Under the pieces are notes generated by a model. That model saw only the letters and a list, made by a program, of their open reading frames with translations. It made no database searches and was not told where the DNA came from. A program made the position numbers and the translations under genes. Positions 55,261 through 62,522 of a DNA stretch of 64,000 bases are shown piece by piece. Every line of letters begins with the position of its first letter. Within the stretch, counting starts at the first letter, position 1. Source of the stretch: Micromonospora sp. MA102 (GTDB lineage: Bacteria > Actinomycetota > Actinomycetes > Mycobacteriales > Micromonosporaceae); NCBI RefSeq assembly GCF_025460765.1, contig NZ_JAMWEG010000019.1:1-64000 (forward strand), written 5' to 3'.

Positions 55261-55316
55261 GCACGGGGCGGTCGGTCGTGAACGGACTTTCCGCTCACGG
55301 CCCGGCCGCCCCGTGC
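55261..55316 (-). promoter_or_regulatory. Nested hairpin in sahH leader
   Basis: Perfect 11-bp outer stem (GCACGGGGCGG, 55261-55271; CCGCCCCGTGC, 55306-55316) encloses a 10-bp inner stem (55277-55286 with 55290-55299, one wobble or mismatch). Placed 100-160 bases before the ahcY start, it could be a terminator for manA or a leader structure. No known riboswitch was confirmed. Confidence 0.5.
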
Positions 55317-55451
55317 ATCCCCCCGGTTTGGTTCCCCCGCGCGTTACCGAGACCTTCGTCGCGACAACGCTGCGTACCCATAGAGTCACACCACGTCATC
55401 ACTGCGTCAAGCCATTTCGGGAAAGTCGGACTTGAGTGGCTGGCTGACCGC

Positions 55452-56603
55452 TCAGCGCACGCCTGCGGTGGCGACGAAGCCCTCGCCGTCGCCGCCGAGC
55501 ACCAGCGGGCCGCCCGCCGCGGCGCCGATCGCCGCCTGGCCGGCCGTCAGGGTGACGCGACCCACCCCGTCGTCCACGACGAGCTCGCCGGCGCCGCAGA
55601 GCACCACCCGCGGGCCGGGCAGCGCCAGCCGCGCCTCCGGGCCGCCGGGTGTCACCTCGACCCGGTGCAGCGCGAAGTCGTCCACCGGCACCGGCCAGGT
55701 CACCACCCCGGGCGCCACCGGCTCCGGCCGGACCACCGGCTCGTCGAGCACCTCGAAGCGCAGCACCCGCAGCAGCTCGTCCACGTCCACCCGCTTCGGG
55801 GTGAGGCCACCGCGCAGCACGTTGTCGCTGGCCGCCATGATCTCGACGCCCGTGCCGCGCAGGTAGGCGTGCAGGTTGCCGGCCGGCATCCAGATCGCCT
55901 CGCCGGGCGCCAGCCGGACGTGGTGCAGCAGCAGCGCGACCACCACGCCCGGGTCGGCCGGGTAGTCGGCCGCCAGGGCCCGGGCCAGGTCGGCGTCCGG
56001 CCCGGCGACCTCCGCCGCCAGCACGTCCGCCACCAGCCCGGTCCGCTCCGCCGCCGGCCAGCTCAACAGCAGGCGTACGGCCTCCCGCAGCCCCGCCGGC
56101 CCGGTGCGCAGCGCCGCCACCACCGGCTCCAGCCCCGGTACGCCGAACGCCGCGATCGCCGCGGCCGACTCGGCCGGGTTGCGGAAACCGCACAGCGCCT
56201 CGAACTCCGACAGCGCGACCAGCAGCTCCGGCTTGTGGTACGGGTCGACGTAGTTCACCCGGTCCGCGTCCGCGGCGTAGCCGGCCCGGGCCTGCTCGGC
56301 GTCCGGGTGGGCCTGGAGGCTCAGCGGGGCGTCCGCGGCCAGCACCTTCAACAGGAACGGCAGCCGGGTGCCGAACCGGCCGACCAGGTGCTCGCCGAGC
56401 CAGTGCGCCGGCTCGGCGTCCAGCAGGTCGGTGAGGCTGGCCGGGCTGCCGTTCCGGTCCACCGTGGCCGGGGCGCCCGGGTGGGCGCCCAGCCACAGCT
56501 CGGCCTCCGGCCCGGCGCTCGGCACCGGACGCCCCTGCAACTCGGCGATCGCGGTGCGGGAGCCCCAGGCGTAGTCCCGGATCCGGCCCTGCAGCAGTTC
56601 CAT
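55452..56603 (-). CDS. manA: Mannose-6-phosphate isomerase, class I
   Basis: 383 aa. Type I PMI cupin: YAWGSRTAIAELQGR, LPFLLKVLAADAPLSLQAHP (metal-binding Gln/His), YHKPELLVALSEFEALCGF and the zinc/catalytic GEAIWMPAGNLHAYLRGTGV-MAASDNVLRGGLTPK. It interconverts fructose 6-phosphate and mannose 6-phosphate, for mannosylated glycans and GDP-mannose. manA-CDF-SIS isomerase-Trm112 follow each other here; M. tuberculosis manA is Rv3255c. Confidence 0.95.
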   Translation of the reverse strand: MELLQGRIRDYAWGSRTAIAELQGRPVPSAGPEAELWLGAHPGAPATVDRNGSPASLTDLLDAEPAHWLGEHLVGRFGTRLPFLLKVLAADAPLSLQAHPDAEQARAGYAADADRVNYVDPYHKPELLVALSEFEALCGFRNPAESAAAIAAFGVPGLEPVVAALRTGPAGLREAVRLLLSWPAAERTGLVADVLAAEVAGPDADLARALAADYPADPGVVVALLLHHVRLAPGEAIWMPAGNLHAYLRGTGVEIMAASDNVLRGGLTPKRVDVDELLRVLRFEVLDEPVVRPEPVAPGVVTWPVPVDDFALHRVEVTPGGPEARLALPGPRVVLCGAGELVVDDGVGRVTLTAGQAAIGAAAGGPLVLGGDGEGFVATAGVR

Positions 56604-56605
56604 GG

Positions 56606-57619
56606 TCAGCTCCCGGGCCGTCCGGCGACCTCGTCGCCGCCCGCGTCGCCGTCCGGCTGCGGGACGGCGGTGTGCGCCGCCTGCCCGGTGCCCGCCCGGT
56701 CCGCCGCCACGCTGTAGATGTCCGGCTCCAGGTAGATGACCCGGGCGATCGGCACGGCCGCGCGGATCCGCGCCTCGACGGCGTTGATGCCCCGGGCGAG
56801 ATCCTCGGCGGTCTCGCAGGCCGGCACCCCGATCTTCGCGGCCACCATCAGCTCCTCCGGGCCCAGGTAGAGCGTCTTCATGTGGATGATCCGCTCGACC
56901 TCCGGCCCCTCGGTGACGGCCCGCTCGATCTTGGCCAGGTCGCCCCGCTCCGCGCCCTCACCGAGCAGCAGGCTCTTGGTCTCGATGGCCAGGGTGATCG
57001 CGATGATCACGAGCAGTACGCCGATCATCGCAGTGCCGGCCGCGTCCCACATGCCGTTCCCGGTGATCAGGGTCATCCCCACGCCGAACAGCGCGAAGAC
57101 CAGACCGATCAGCGCGCCGAAGTCCTCCAGCAGCACCACCGGCAGCTCCGGGGCCTTGGCCCGGCGGATGAACCGCACCCACGATTGGTTGCCGCGAATG
57201 TGGTTGGACTCCTGGATGGCGGTCCGGAACGAGAAGCTCTCCATGCCGATCGCGATCACCAGGACGGCCACCGGAACCCACTGCCACTCGGTGATCGGCT
57301 CCGGATGCTGCGCCTTGTGGTACGCCTCGTACAGCGCGAAGAGGCCACCGACGCTGAACAGCACGATCGCCACGATGAACGCGTAGATGTAGCGCTCCCG
57401 GCCGTAGCCGAACGGGTGTTCCGGGGTGGCCTCCCGCTTGGCCCGCCGGCCGCCGAGCAGCAGCAGGCCCTGGTTGCCCGAGTCGGCCACCGAGTGGATC
57501 GACTCGGCGAGCATCGACGAGGAGCCGGTCAGCAGGAACGCGATGAACTTCGTGACGGCGATGCCGACGTTGGCCGCCAGGGCGGCGACGATCGCCCGAG
57601 TCCCGCCGTTGGCGCTCAC
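56606..57619 (-). CDS. Cation diffusion facilitator family transporter
   Basis: 337 aa. TM helices with the CDF motif ESIHSVADSGNQ (HxxxD-like metal site) and SLLLGEGAERGDLAKIERAV leading into a C-terminal domain (GPEELMVAAKIGVPACETAE). It exports divalent cations such as zinc, iron or manganese in exchange for protons. The stop and the manA start are 2 nt apart, so they share an operon. Substrate unknown. Confidence 0.88.
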   Translation of the reverse strand: MSANGGTRAIVAALAANVGIAVTKFIAFLLTGSSSMLAESIHSVADSGNQGLLLLGGRRAKREATPEHPFGYGRERYIYAFIVAIVLFSVGGLFALYEAYHKAQHPEPITEWQWVPVAVLVIAIGMESFSFRTAIQESNHIRGNQSWVRFIRRAKAPELPVVLLEDFGALIGLVFALFGVGMTLITGNGMWDAAGTAMIGVLLVIIAITLAIETKSLLLGEGAERGDLAKIERAVTEGPEVERIIHMKTLYLGPEELMVAAKIGVPACETAEDLARGINAVEARIRAAVPIARVIYLEPDIYSVAADRAGTGQAAHTAVPQPDGDAGGDEVAGRPGS

Positions 57620-57712
57620 GCCCCCGCCTCGCTTCGCTCCGCGGCGCTGCCGAGCTCGATGGTTCGCCCGCTCCGCTCGCTCACGCCACTCCCCGCCCGA
57701 TGCCGCACGTGC

Positions 57713-58909
57713 TCACTGGTTCGCCAGCTCCTTCATCTCGGTGATGGCCGGCACGGCCATCGGGTCCAGTCCGTGTGCCAGGGCGAGGTAGACCGAGGCG
57801 AAGTCCGGGACCGCCATCAGCGAGGCGAGCCGCTCCAGCGCGGACCCGCCCTCCGCGGTGACCACGTCGCAGCGCACACCGCGCCGCTCGGCGAGGGTCT
57901 GCACCGCGTCCGCCCGGCGCTCCTCCACGGCCAGCGGCTCGTCGGTGTCGTCCTCGGCGTTGAGGCCGCCGTCGCGCAGCAGCACCAGCCGCAGCCGGGT
58001 GGCGTCGCCGTCGGTCTCCTCGGGGTCGGCGAAGATGTCCCGCTCCCCCTCGACCAGGCCGCCGAAGACGCCGTCGAGCAGGCCGACCCGGCCCCGGCCC
58101 GCCTCGCCCAACGCCCCGGTGACGACCGGGTAGCGGGCGTTGGCGGAGAGCGTGTCGCCGAACCGGCGGGCCGCGACGGTCGCCAGCGGCGACGAGCCCC
58201 AGACGATCGGGATCGACCCGGACAGGCCCAGGGCCAGCGACTTCGCCGGGTTGACGAAGGACTCGGCGGTGGGCCGGCACCGGTCGGCGTCGGCGTCCAA
58301 CCGGGCCGCGGTCTCGGCCAGGTCCGCCTCGTTGACCTTCACGAGCCCGAGCGTACGGGCGGCGAGCAGGACCGGCACGGTGAGCGCCCAGAGGCTGGCC
58401 CGGGCCGGGGCACGCCGGGGCACCGGGATGAACGGCGCGCGGGCCCGCTCGGCCACCGACTGGAGCTGCGAGTCCGGCGCGCCGACGGCGACCAGGCGGG
58501 CGCCCCTCCGGTGGGCGGCCTCGGCGGCGCCCAGCGCCTCGGGGCTGCGGCCGGAGGCGCTCACCGCGATGACCACGTCCGCCGCGCCCACCCAGCCGGG
58601 CACCCCGGCGCTGCGGTGCGGGATCACCGGCACCGGGCAGCGCGGCCCGGCCACCGTGGCCAGCACGTCGCCGGTACGCCCGGCCGTGCCGATGCCCGCG
58701 ATCACCACCGCCCGGGGGCGGCCCTCGTCGGCGAGGACGGTCAGGTTCGCCTCGGCGGCCAGCGCCGCCGACTCACGGACCTGCGCGCCGGCGGAGGCGG
58801 TGAACCGGAGCATGCCGCCCGGGTCGTGCTCGGCCAGCCGGTCCGGATTGTCCAGCAATGACTCGTCCGCGTGCCGGTGCCCGCTGACCCCGGCCGTACC
58901 CTCCATCAT
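57713..58909 (-). CDS. SIS-domain phosphosugar isomerase (bifunctional PGI/PMI type)
   Basis: 398 aa from ATG 58909, overlapping the Trm112-like stop by 4 bp. Two SIS domains: AVVIAGIGTAGRTGDVLATV and VVIAVSASGRSPEALGAAEA in the first, PIVWGSSPLATVAARRFGDT and NARYPVVTGALGEAGRGRVG in the second. This fits bifunctional phosphoglucose/phosphomannose isomerase-like proteins (M. tuberculosis Rv3256c). It probably interconverts fructose 6-phosphate with glucose and mannose phosphates, in step with manA nearby. Activity is inferred. Confidence 0.85.
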   Translation of the reverse strand: MMEGTAGVSGHRHADESLLDNPDRLAEHDPGGMLRFTASAGAQVRESAALAAEANLTVLADEGRPRAVVIAGIGTAGRTGDVLATVAGPRCPVPVIPHRSAGVPGWVGAADVVIAVSASGRSPEALGAAEAAHRRGARLVAVGAPDSQLQSVAERARAPFIPVPRRAPARASLWALTVPVLLAARTLGLVKVNEADLAETAARLDADADRCRPTAESFVNPAKSLALGLSGSIPIVWGSSPLATVAARRFGDTLSANARYPVVTGALGEAGRGRVGLLDGVFGGLVEGERDIFADPEETDGDATRLRLVLLRDGGLNAEDDTDEPLAVEERRADAVQTLAERRGVRCDVVTAEGGSALERLASLMAVPDFASVYLALAHGLDPMAVPAITEMKELANQ

Positions 58910-59115
58910 CGCGGCGACCCGGAGCCGCGCGTGTCGTCCGCCGCGGGGCCGCCACGGGCCTCGTCGAGGAGCAGCACCGGGACGTCGTCCCGGACCTCGA
59001 AGATCCGACCGCACTCGGTGCAGGTCAGCGTCTGGGCCTGCGGGTCGTAGTCGAGCGGTGCGTGGTGCGTGTCCGGGCAGGCGAGGATCTCGAGCAACTG
59101 CGGGTCCAGGGCCAC
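58906..59115 (-). CDS. Trm112-like small zinc protein
   Basis: 69 aa. Core MALDPQLLEILACPDTHHAP with LTCTECGRIFEVRDDVPVLL. The second of the usual N-terminal CxxC pair is replaced (ACPDTHH), so zinc may be bound by Cys plus His or the site may be partial. Trm112 proteins stabilise methyltransferases. It heads the isomerase operon. Confidence 0.85.
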   Translation of the reverse strand: MALDPQLLEILACPDTHHAPLDYDPQAQTLTCTECGRIFEVRDDVPVLLLDEARGGPAADDTRGSGSPR

Positions 59116-59293
59116 GGCGCGGCTCCTTCCACGTATGCGGTCTCACCGGTCGGCGGTGCCGTCCGGCGCACGCGATCTTATCGGCGAACCAACCCGGGCA
59201 CCGCGTCACATCTCGGCACCGGGTGCGCGGCCACCCGGTCAGGTCGCCGTCACCCACCGTCACCGTAACCCCGGCGACCCGCCGGGTTCCGGT

Positions 59294-60271
59294 TCAGCGG
59301 GGCACGCGGGGCAGCACGGTGGTGGCGTCACCACCCGCGGCGGCCGGCGGCTCGCCGTCCGGCCGGTCGGTCGTGGCCGAGGAGGCGCCGTAGACGCTTC
59401 CCGTCGAGGCGGGCGGCTGCTGTCCGTACACCTGGCCGGCGGGCGCGCCGGAACGGTAGGTCGTGCTGCCGCGCGGGAGCGGGACCGGCGGATGACCGGC
59501 GTCCGGCTGCCCGTCCGTCTTCTCCGCGCGGTTGCGGCGGACCAGCAGCACGATCAGCGCGACGCCGACCAGTACCAGTGCGATGCCGAACCACATGATC
59601 GGGGAACCTCCGGAGGACGAGTCGTCGGCCTCGGTGCCGGCGGCCGGGTCGATCGCGGCGGCCACCGCCGAGGTGGTGCCGGACTCCGCCGGCGTGGTCG
59701 CGACGGCGCTCGGGGTGGGGGTCGGCGACGGCTTGCGGGACGGCGTCGGGCTGGGGCTGGCGGTGGGCTCCGCACCCACCACACGGGCCGCGGTGGCGGA
59801 CCGGCCGAGGACCCGCCCGTTCGCGGCGCTCGCCTCGCCGACCACGTCCAACCGCCCGCCGGTCACACCGGCCAGGAAGGCCACCCGGTAGCGGACCGTG
59901 ATCCCCTTGCCCTTGCAGAGGGCCGCGTTGGCGGGCGACGTCTGTCCCGTGGCGACCGCGCCGCCACCGCCGGACACCGGCACCGGCACCCACCGGCCAC
60001 CGCTGGCCACCTGCACGTGGACCTGGTCCGCCCGCAGGCCGTCGAGCCGCAGCCCCAGCGCGGTGCGGAGCAGTACGCAGCCGTCGGTGCGCTTGCGCAC
60101 CTCGACCGCCACCGTGCCCGCCGAGCCACCGGCCGTGAAGCGGCTCGCCGAGCGCACCTCCACCCGGTCGTCAGCGGCCAGCGCCGGGGACGCCGCGCCG
60201 GCCACCAGGCCGCCCAGCATCACACCGACCGTGGCCCACCGCGCCGCGTGTCGCCTCACCGACATCTCCAC
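59294..60271 (-). CDS. Secreted, C-terminally membrane-anchored protein
   Basis: 325 aa. Signal peptide to about residue 32 (ASPALAADD), an Ig/adhesin-like domain (VEVRSASRFTAGGSAGTVAV, CVLLRTALGLRLDGLRADQV), a Ser/Pro/Thr linker, one TM (IMWFGIALVLVGVALIVLLV) and a cytosolic Pro/Gly/Ser tail. No family recognised. The 301-bp region behind it contains two inverted repeats. Confidence 0.75.
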   Translation of the reverse strand: MEMSVRRHAARWATVGVMLGGLVAGAASPALAADDRVEVRSASRFTAGGSAGTVAVEVRKRTDGCVLLRTALGLRLDGLRADQVHVQVASGGRWVPVPVSGGGGAVATGQTSPANAALCKGKGITVRYRVAFLAGVTGGRLDVVGEASAANGRVLGRSATAARVVGAEPTASPSPTPSRKPSPTPTPSAVATTPAESGTTSAVAAAIDPAAGTEADDSSSGGSPIMWFGIALVLVGVALIVLLVRRNRAEKTDGQPDAGHPPVPLPRGSTTYRSGAPAGQVYGQQPPASTGSVYGASSATTDRPDGEPPAAAGGDATTVLPRVPR

Positions 60272-60572
60272 CTCACCGCTTCCGCCCCGGACGGGATCCG
60301 CCGGTCAGGTTACTACCGGCCCCGAGTGGCACCTGCCCATCGAGCACCCCGCATGTGTGCCGCGACACCCCCGCGACACCCGCTCCATCCTCGACGCGAC
60401 CCGACCCGCCCGCATGATCAAATCCGGCCGTCCACGGCCGGAGTCACCATCGCCGATGGCCGGCGACGCGGCGGGAATCTTGGACACTTACCCACGCGGT
60501 ACGAACGACAACCGTCCAAGATTCACACCGCCGCCTGCACGATCGGGCCGGGCCGGGTGCGGCGGCCGGCCG
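60272..60572. other. Intergenic region with two inverted repeats
   Basis: 301 bp between endonuclease V and the secreted protein genes, both minus. No gene seen. It contains TCCGGCCGT/ACGGCCGGA (60423-60431/60434-60442) and GAATCTTGGAC/GTCCAAGATTC (60475-60485/60514-60524). One may end the endonuclease V message. Confidence 0.6.
60475..60524. repeat. 11-bp perfect inverted repeat
   Basis: GAATCTTGGAC (60475-60485) and GTCCAAGATTC (60514-60524), loop 28 nt. It lies about 49 nt after the endonuclease V stop, minus strand. Terminator-like but unusually A+T-rich for this genome. Confidence 0.6.
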
Positions 60573-61301
60573 TCAGGCGCTCGCGGCCGGATCGCCCTCG
60601 TCGGCCGGCGCGGCGGTCCGGAAGTCTTCGGTAAGGGCCCGGCGGCAGAGCCGGTCGGCCGTGCGGGTCGTCTCCGGCAGCCGGTACCGGGATGTCGACG
60701 CCAGCACCCGGTCGACCGCGTTGTCCAGACTCATCCGGTGCCCGACGCTGACGAACACCGGCTTCACCCCGTCGCGGGTCCGCAGCACCCGACCCACCAC
60801 CTCACCGCCGTCGCGCAGCGGCGTCCAGGCGCCCCGCTCCGGCGCCGGCTCGTCCCAGACCCCGACCAGCGGCGTCTTCGCCACCCCGATCGAGGGCAGC
60901 CCGGTCACCAGCCCGAGGTGGCAGGCCAGCCCGAACCGGCGCGGATGCGCCAACCCGTGCCCGTCGCAGATCAACACTTCCGGCCGGGCCGTCAACCGGT
61001 CCAGGGCCGACAGCAAGGCCGGCAGCTCACGGAAGGCGAACAGCCCCGGCACGTAGTCGAACGCCGGCCGGCCCACGCTCACCGCCTCGTCCACCACGGC
61101 GAGCGTGGCCGCGTCCAGCACGGTGACGGCCGCCGCGAGCCGGTCACCGCTCTCGGCGTAGGCGACGTCCAGCCCGGCGACCGTCGCGGGCGCCGTCGGC
61201 CCCGGCCCCACCAGGTCGACCCGCGACCGCAACTCCTCCTGTACGCGCAACGCCTCCGCCACGTCGGCCGGCGGGCGGTACGGCACTCCACCGCCCGTCA
61301 C
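60573..61301 (-). CDS. nfi: Endonuclease V
   Basis: 242 aa. Motifs VAGLDVAYAESGDRLAAAV (catalytic Asp), PGLFAFRELPALLSAL (Glu), LICDGHGLAHPRRFGLACHL (Asp) and SIGVAKTPLVG are those of Nfi. It cleaves DNA (or RNA) near deoxyinosine to start repair of deaminated adenine. Confidence 0.93.
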   Translation of the reverse strand: MTGGGVPYRPPADVAEALRVQEELRSRVDLVGPGPTAPATVAGLDVAYAESGDRLAAAVTVLDAATLAVVDEAVSVGRPAFDYVPGLFAFRELPALLSALDRLTARPEVLICDGHGLAHPRRFGLACHLGLVTGLPSIGVAKTPLVGVWDEPAPERGAWTPLRDGGEVVGRVLRTRDGVKPVFVSVGHRMSLDNAVDRVLASTSRYRLPETTRTADRLCRRALTEDFRTAAPADEGDPAASA

Positions 61302-61445
61302 GGCCGGCCGTCCCCCCGGTCGGCGTCGCGACCGCAGTACGGCCCGGCGCCCCGGCCCGGATTCGGCCGGCCGGACCGGTGGTACGTCCGGTCGGCGTCG
61401 GCCTCGGCGCCCGTCATCGCCCCACCGTAGCCAACCCTGTCCGGG

Positions 61446-62024
61446 TCACTGGCCGATGCGGCCGTCGATCAGCTCACGCAGCAGGTCCGCGTGGCCGTTG
61501 TGCCGGGCGTACTCCTCGATCATGTGCACCAGCAGCTCCCGCAGCGAGATCTCCCCGTCACCGTGCCGCCCCTTGACGTCCAGGTTCGGGGCCGAGGCGA
61601 CGAACCGCTCCGCGTACGCGACCTCCTCCCGCCAGGCCGCCCAGGCCTGCTCGACCACGGCCGGGTCACCCACCGCGCCGTGGAAGTCGGCGTCCCGGTC
61701 CGCCTGGTGCCGCCAGATCCGCGGTGCGTCCTCGCCCGCCATGGTGCGGCGGAACCAGCCCCGCTCCACCTCCGCCATGTGCCGGACCAACCCCAGCAGC
61801 GACATGGGCGACGGGGGGACCGACCGCCGGGCCAACTGCTCGGCGTCGAGGCCCGCGCACTTGAGTTCCAGGGTGAGGCGCTGGTCCCGCAGGTAGTTGA
61901 CCAGGATGCTCAGCTCGTCGTCGAACCCGCCCTCCGAACGGGGGTCGTCCTCCGGCTTGACGAACATGTTCGACCAGGCGAACTGAGGAGTGGGCCGGTC
62001 GGCATCGGTACCCGCGTCAGACAT
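61446..62024 (-). CDS. DinB/DUF664-family four-helix protein
   Basis: 192 aa from ATG 62024; an upstream TTG would add 12 residues. DUF664/DinB pattern: LSILVNYLRDQRLTLELKCA, SLLGLVRHMAEVERGWFRRT (metal-binding His) and LLVHMIEEYARHNGHADLLR (two His). Members are metal-binding, some mycothiol-dependent transferases. Substrate not known. Confidence 0.88.
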   Translation of the reverse strand: MSDAGTDADRPTPQFAWSNMFVKPEDDPRSEGGFDDELSILVNYLRDQRLTLELKCAGLDAEQLARRSVPPSPMSLLGLVRHMAEVERGWFRRTMAGEDAPRIWRHQADRDADFHGAVGDPAVVEQAWAAWREEVAYAERFVASAPNLDVKGRHGDGEISLRELLVHMIEEYARHNGHADLLRELIDGRIGQ

Positions 62025-62078
62025 GCCCGGACCTTCTCGCCCTGGGACGGCGGCCGGCAAGGCATTTTGCCGGCGGGG

Positions 62079-62522
62079 TCAGGAGGCGGCGGTGGCGATG
62101 GTGGGGTCTGCGCCCGGATCACCGGCCTGCTGAAGCTGCTCCTCGAACATCACAAACGTCCGCCGCCGAATCCCCCTGATCAGCGCCTGCTCCTCCAAGG
62201 TCGGGTAGCGGCGCTCACGGCCCAAGGTCTCCTCGATCGCCCTCACGGTCTCGTAAAGAGCAAAGACCGGCCCCTCACCACGGAGGTAGCGGCCACGGTC
62301 ATGCTCCGTGAGCTGAACGAACTCCTCGCGCGATATCTCGTTGACCTCATCTCCTCCAACGAAGAACACCTTGTCGATCAGGTTGTTCGCAGCCTTCCAG
62401 CCACCTGTGTCCTTGGACAGCCGCCATCCAGCAACGCCGCCGTCGCTGGTTTCGACCAGCTTCAGAGGGGACTCGTAGTAGTTGAAAAATCTCGGCAGGG
62501 TCAAGCCTCTCTGCTGACTCAT
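62079..62522 (-). CDS. Putative immunity or antitoxin protein next to RSH-type toxin
   Basis: 147 aa from ATG 62522, overlapping the toxin stop by 4 bp. No family recognised. Visible parts are LPRFFNYYESPLKLVETSDG, GWRLSKDTGGWKAANNLIDK and REEFVQLTEHDRGRYLRGEG. The position directly after a C-terminal toxin domain and lower G+C (31 of 60 bases at 62341-62400) suggest an immunity role. This rests on context, not on homology. Whether it blocks the toxin is untested. Confidence 0.6.
   Translation of the reverse strand: MSQQRGLTLPRFFNYYESPLKLVETSDGGVAGWRLSKDTGGWKAANNLIDKVFFVGGDEVNEISREEFVQLTEHDRGRYLRGEGPVFALYETVRAIEETLGRERRYPTLEEQALIRGIRRRTFVMFEEQLQQAGDPGADPTIATAAS

Noticed and set aside
55155..55451. 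c-di-AMP (ydaO) or SAH riboswitch before ahcY
   Set aside because: Only one G-rich stretch resembles ydaO and the second half of its symmetric core is missing. The SAH riboswitch consensus was not found. Kept only as a structured leader.
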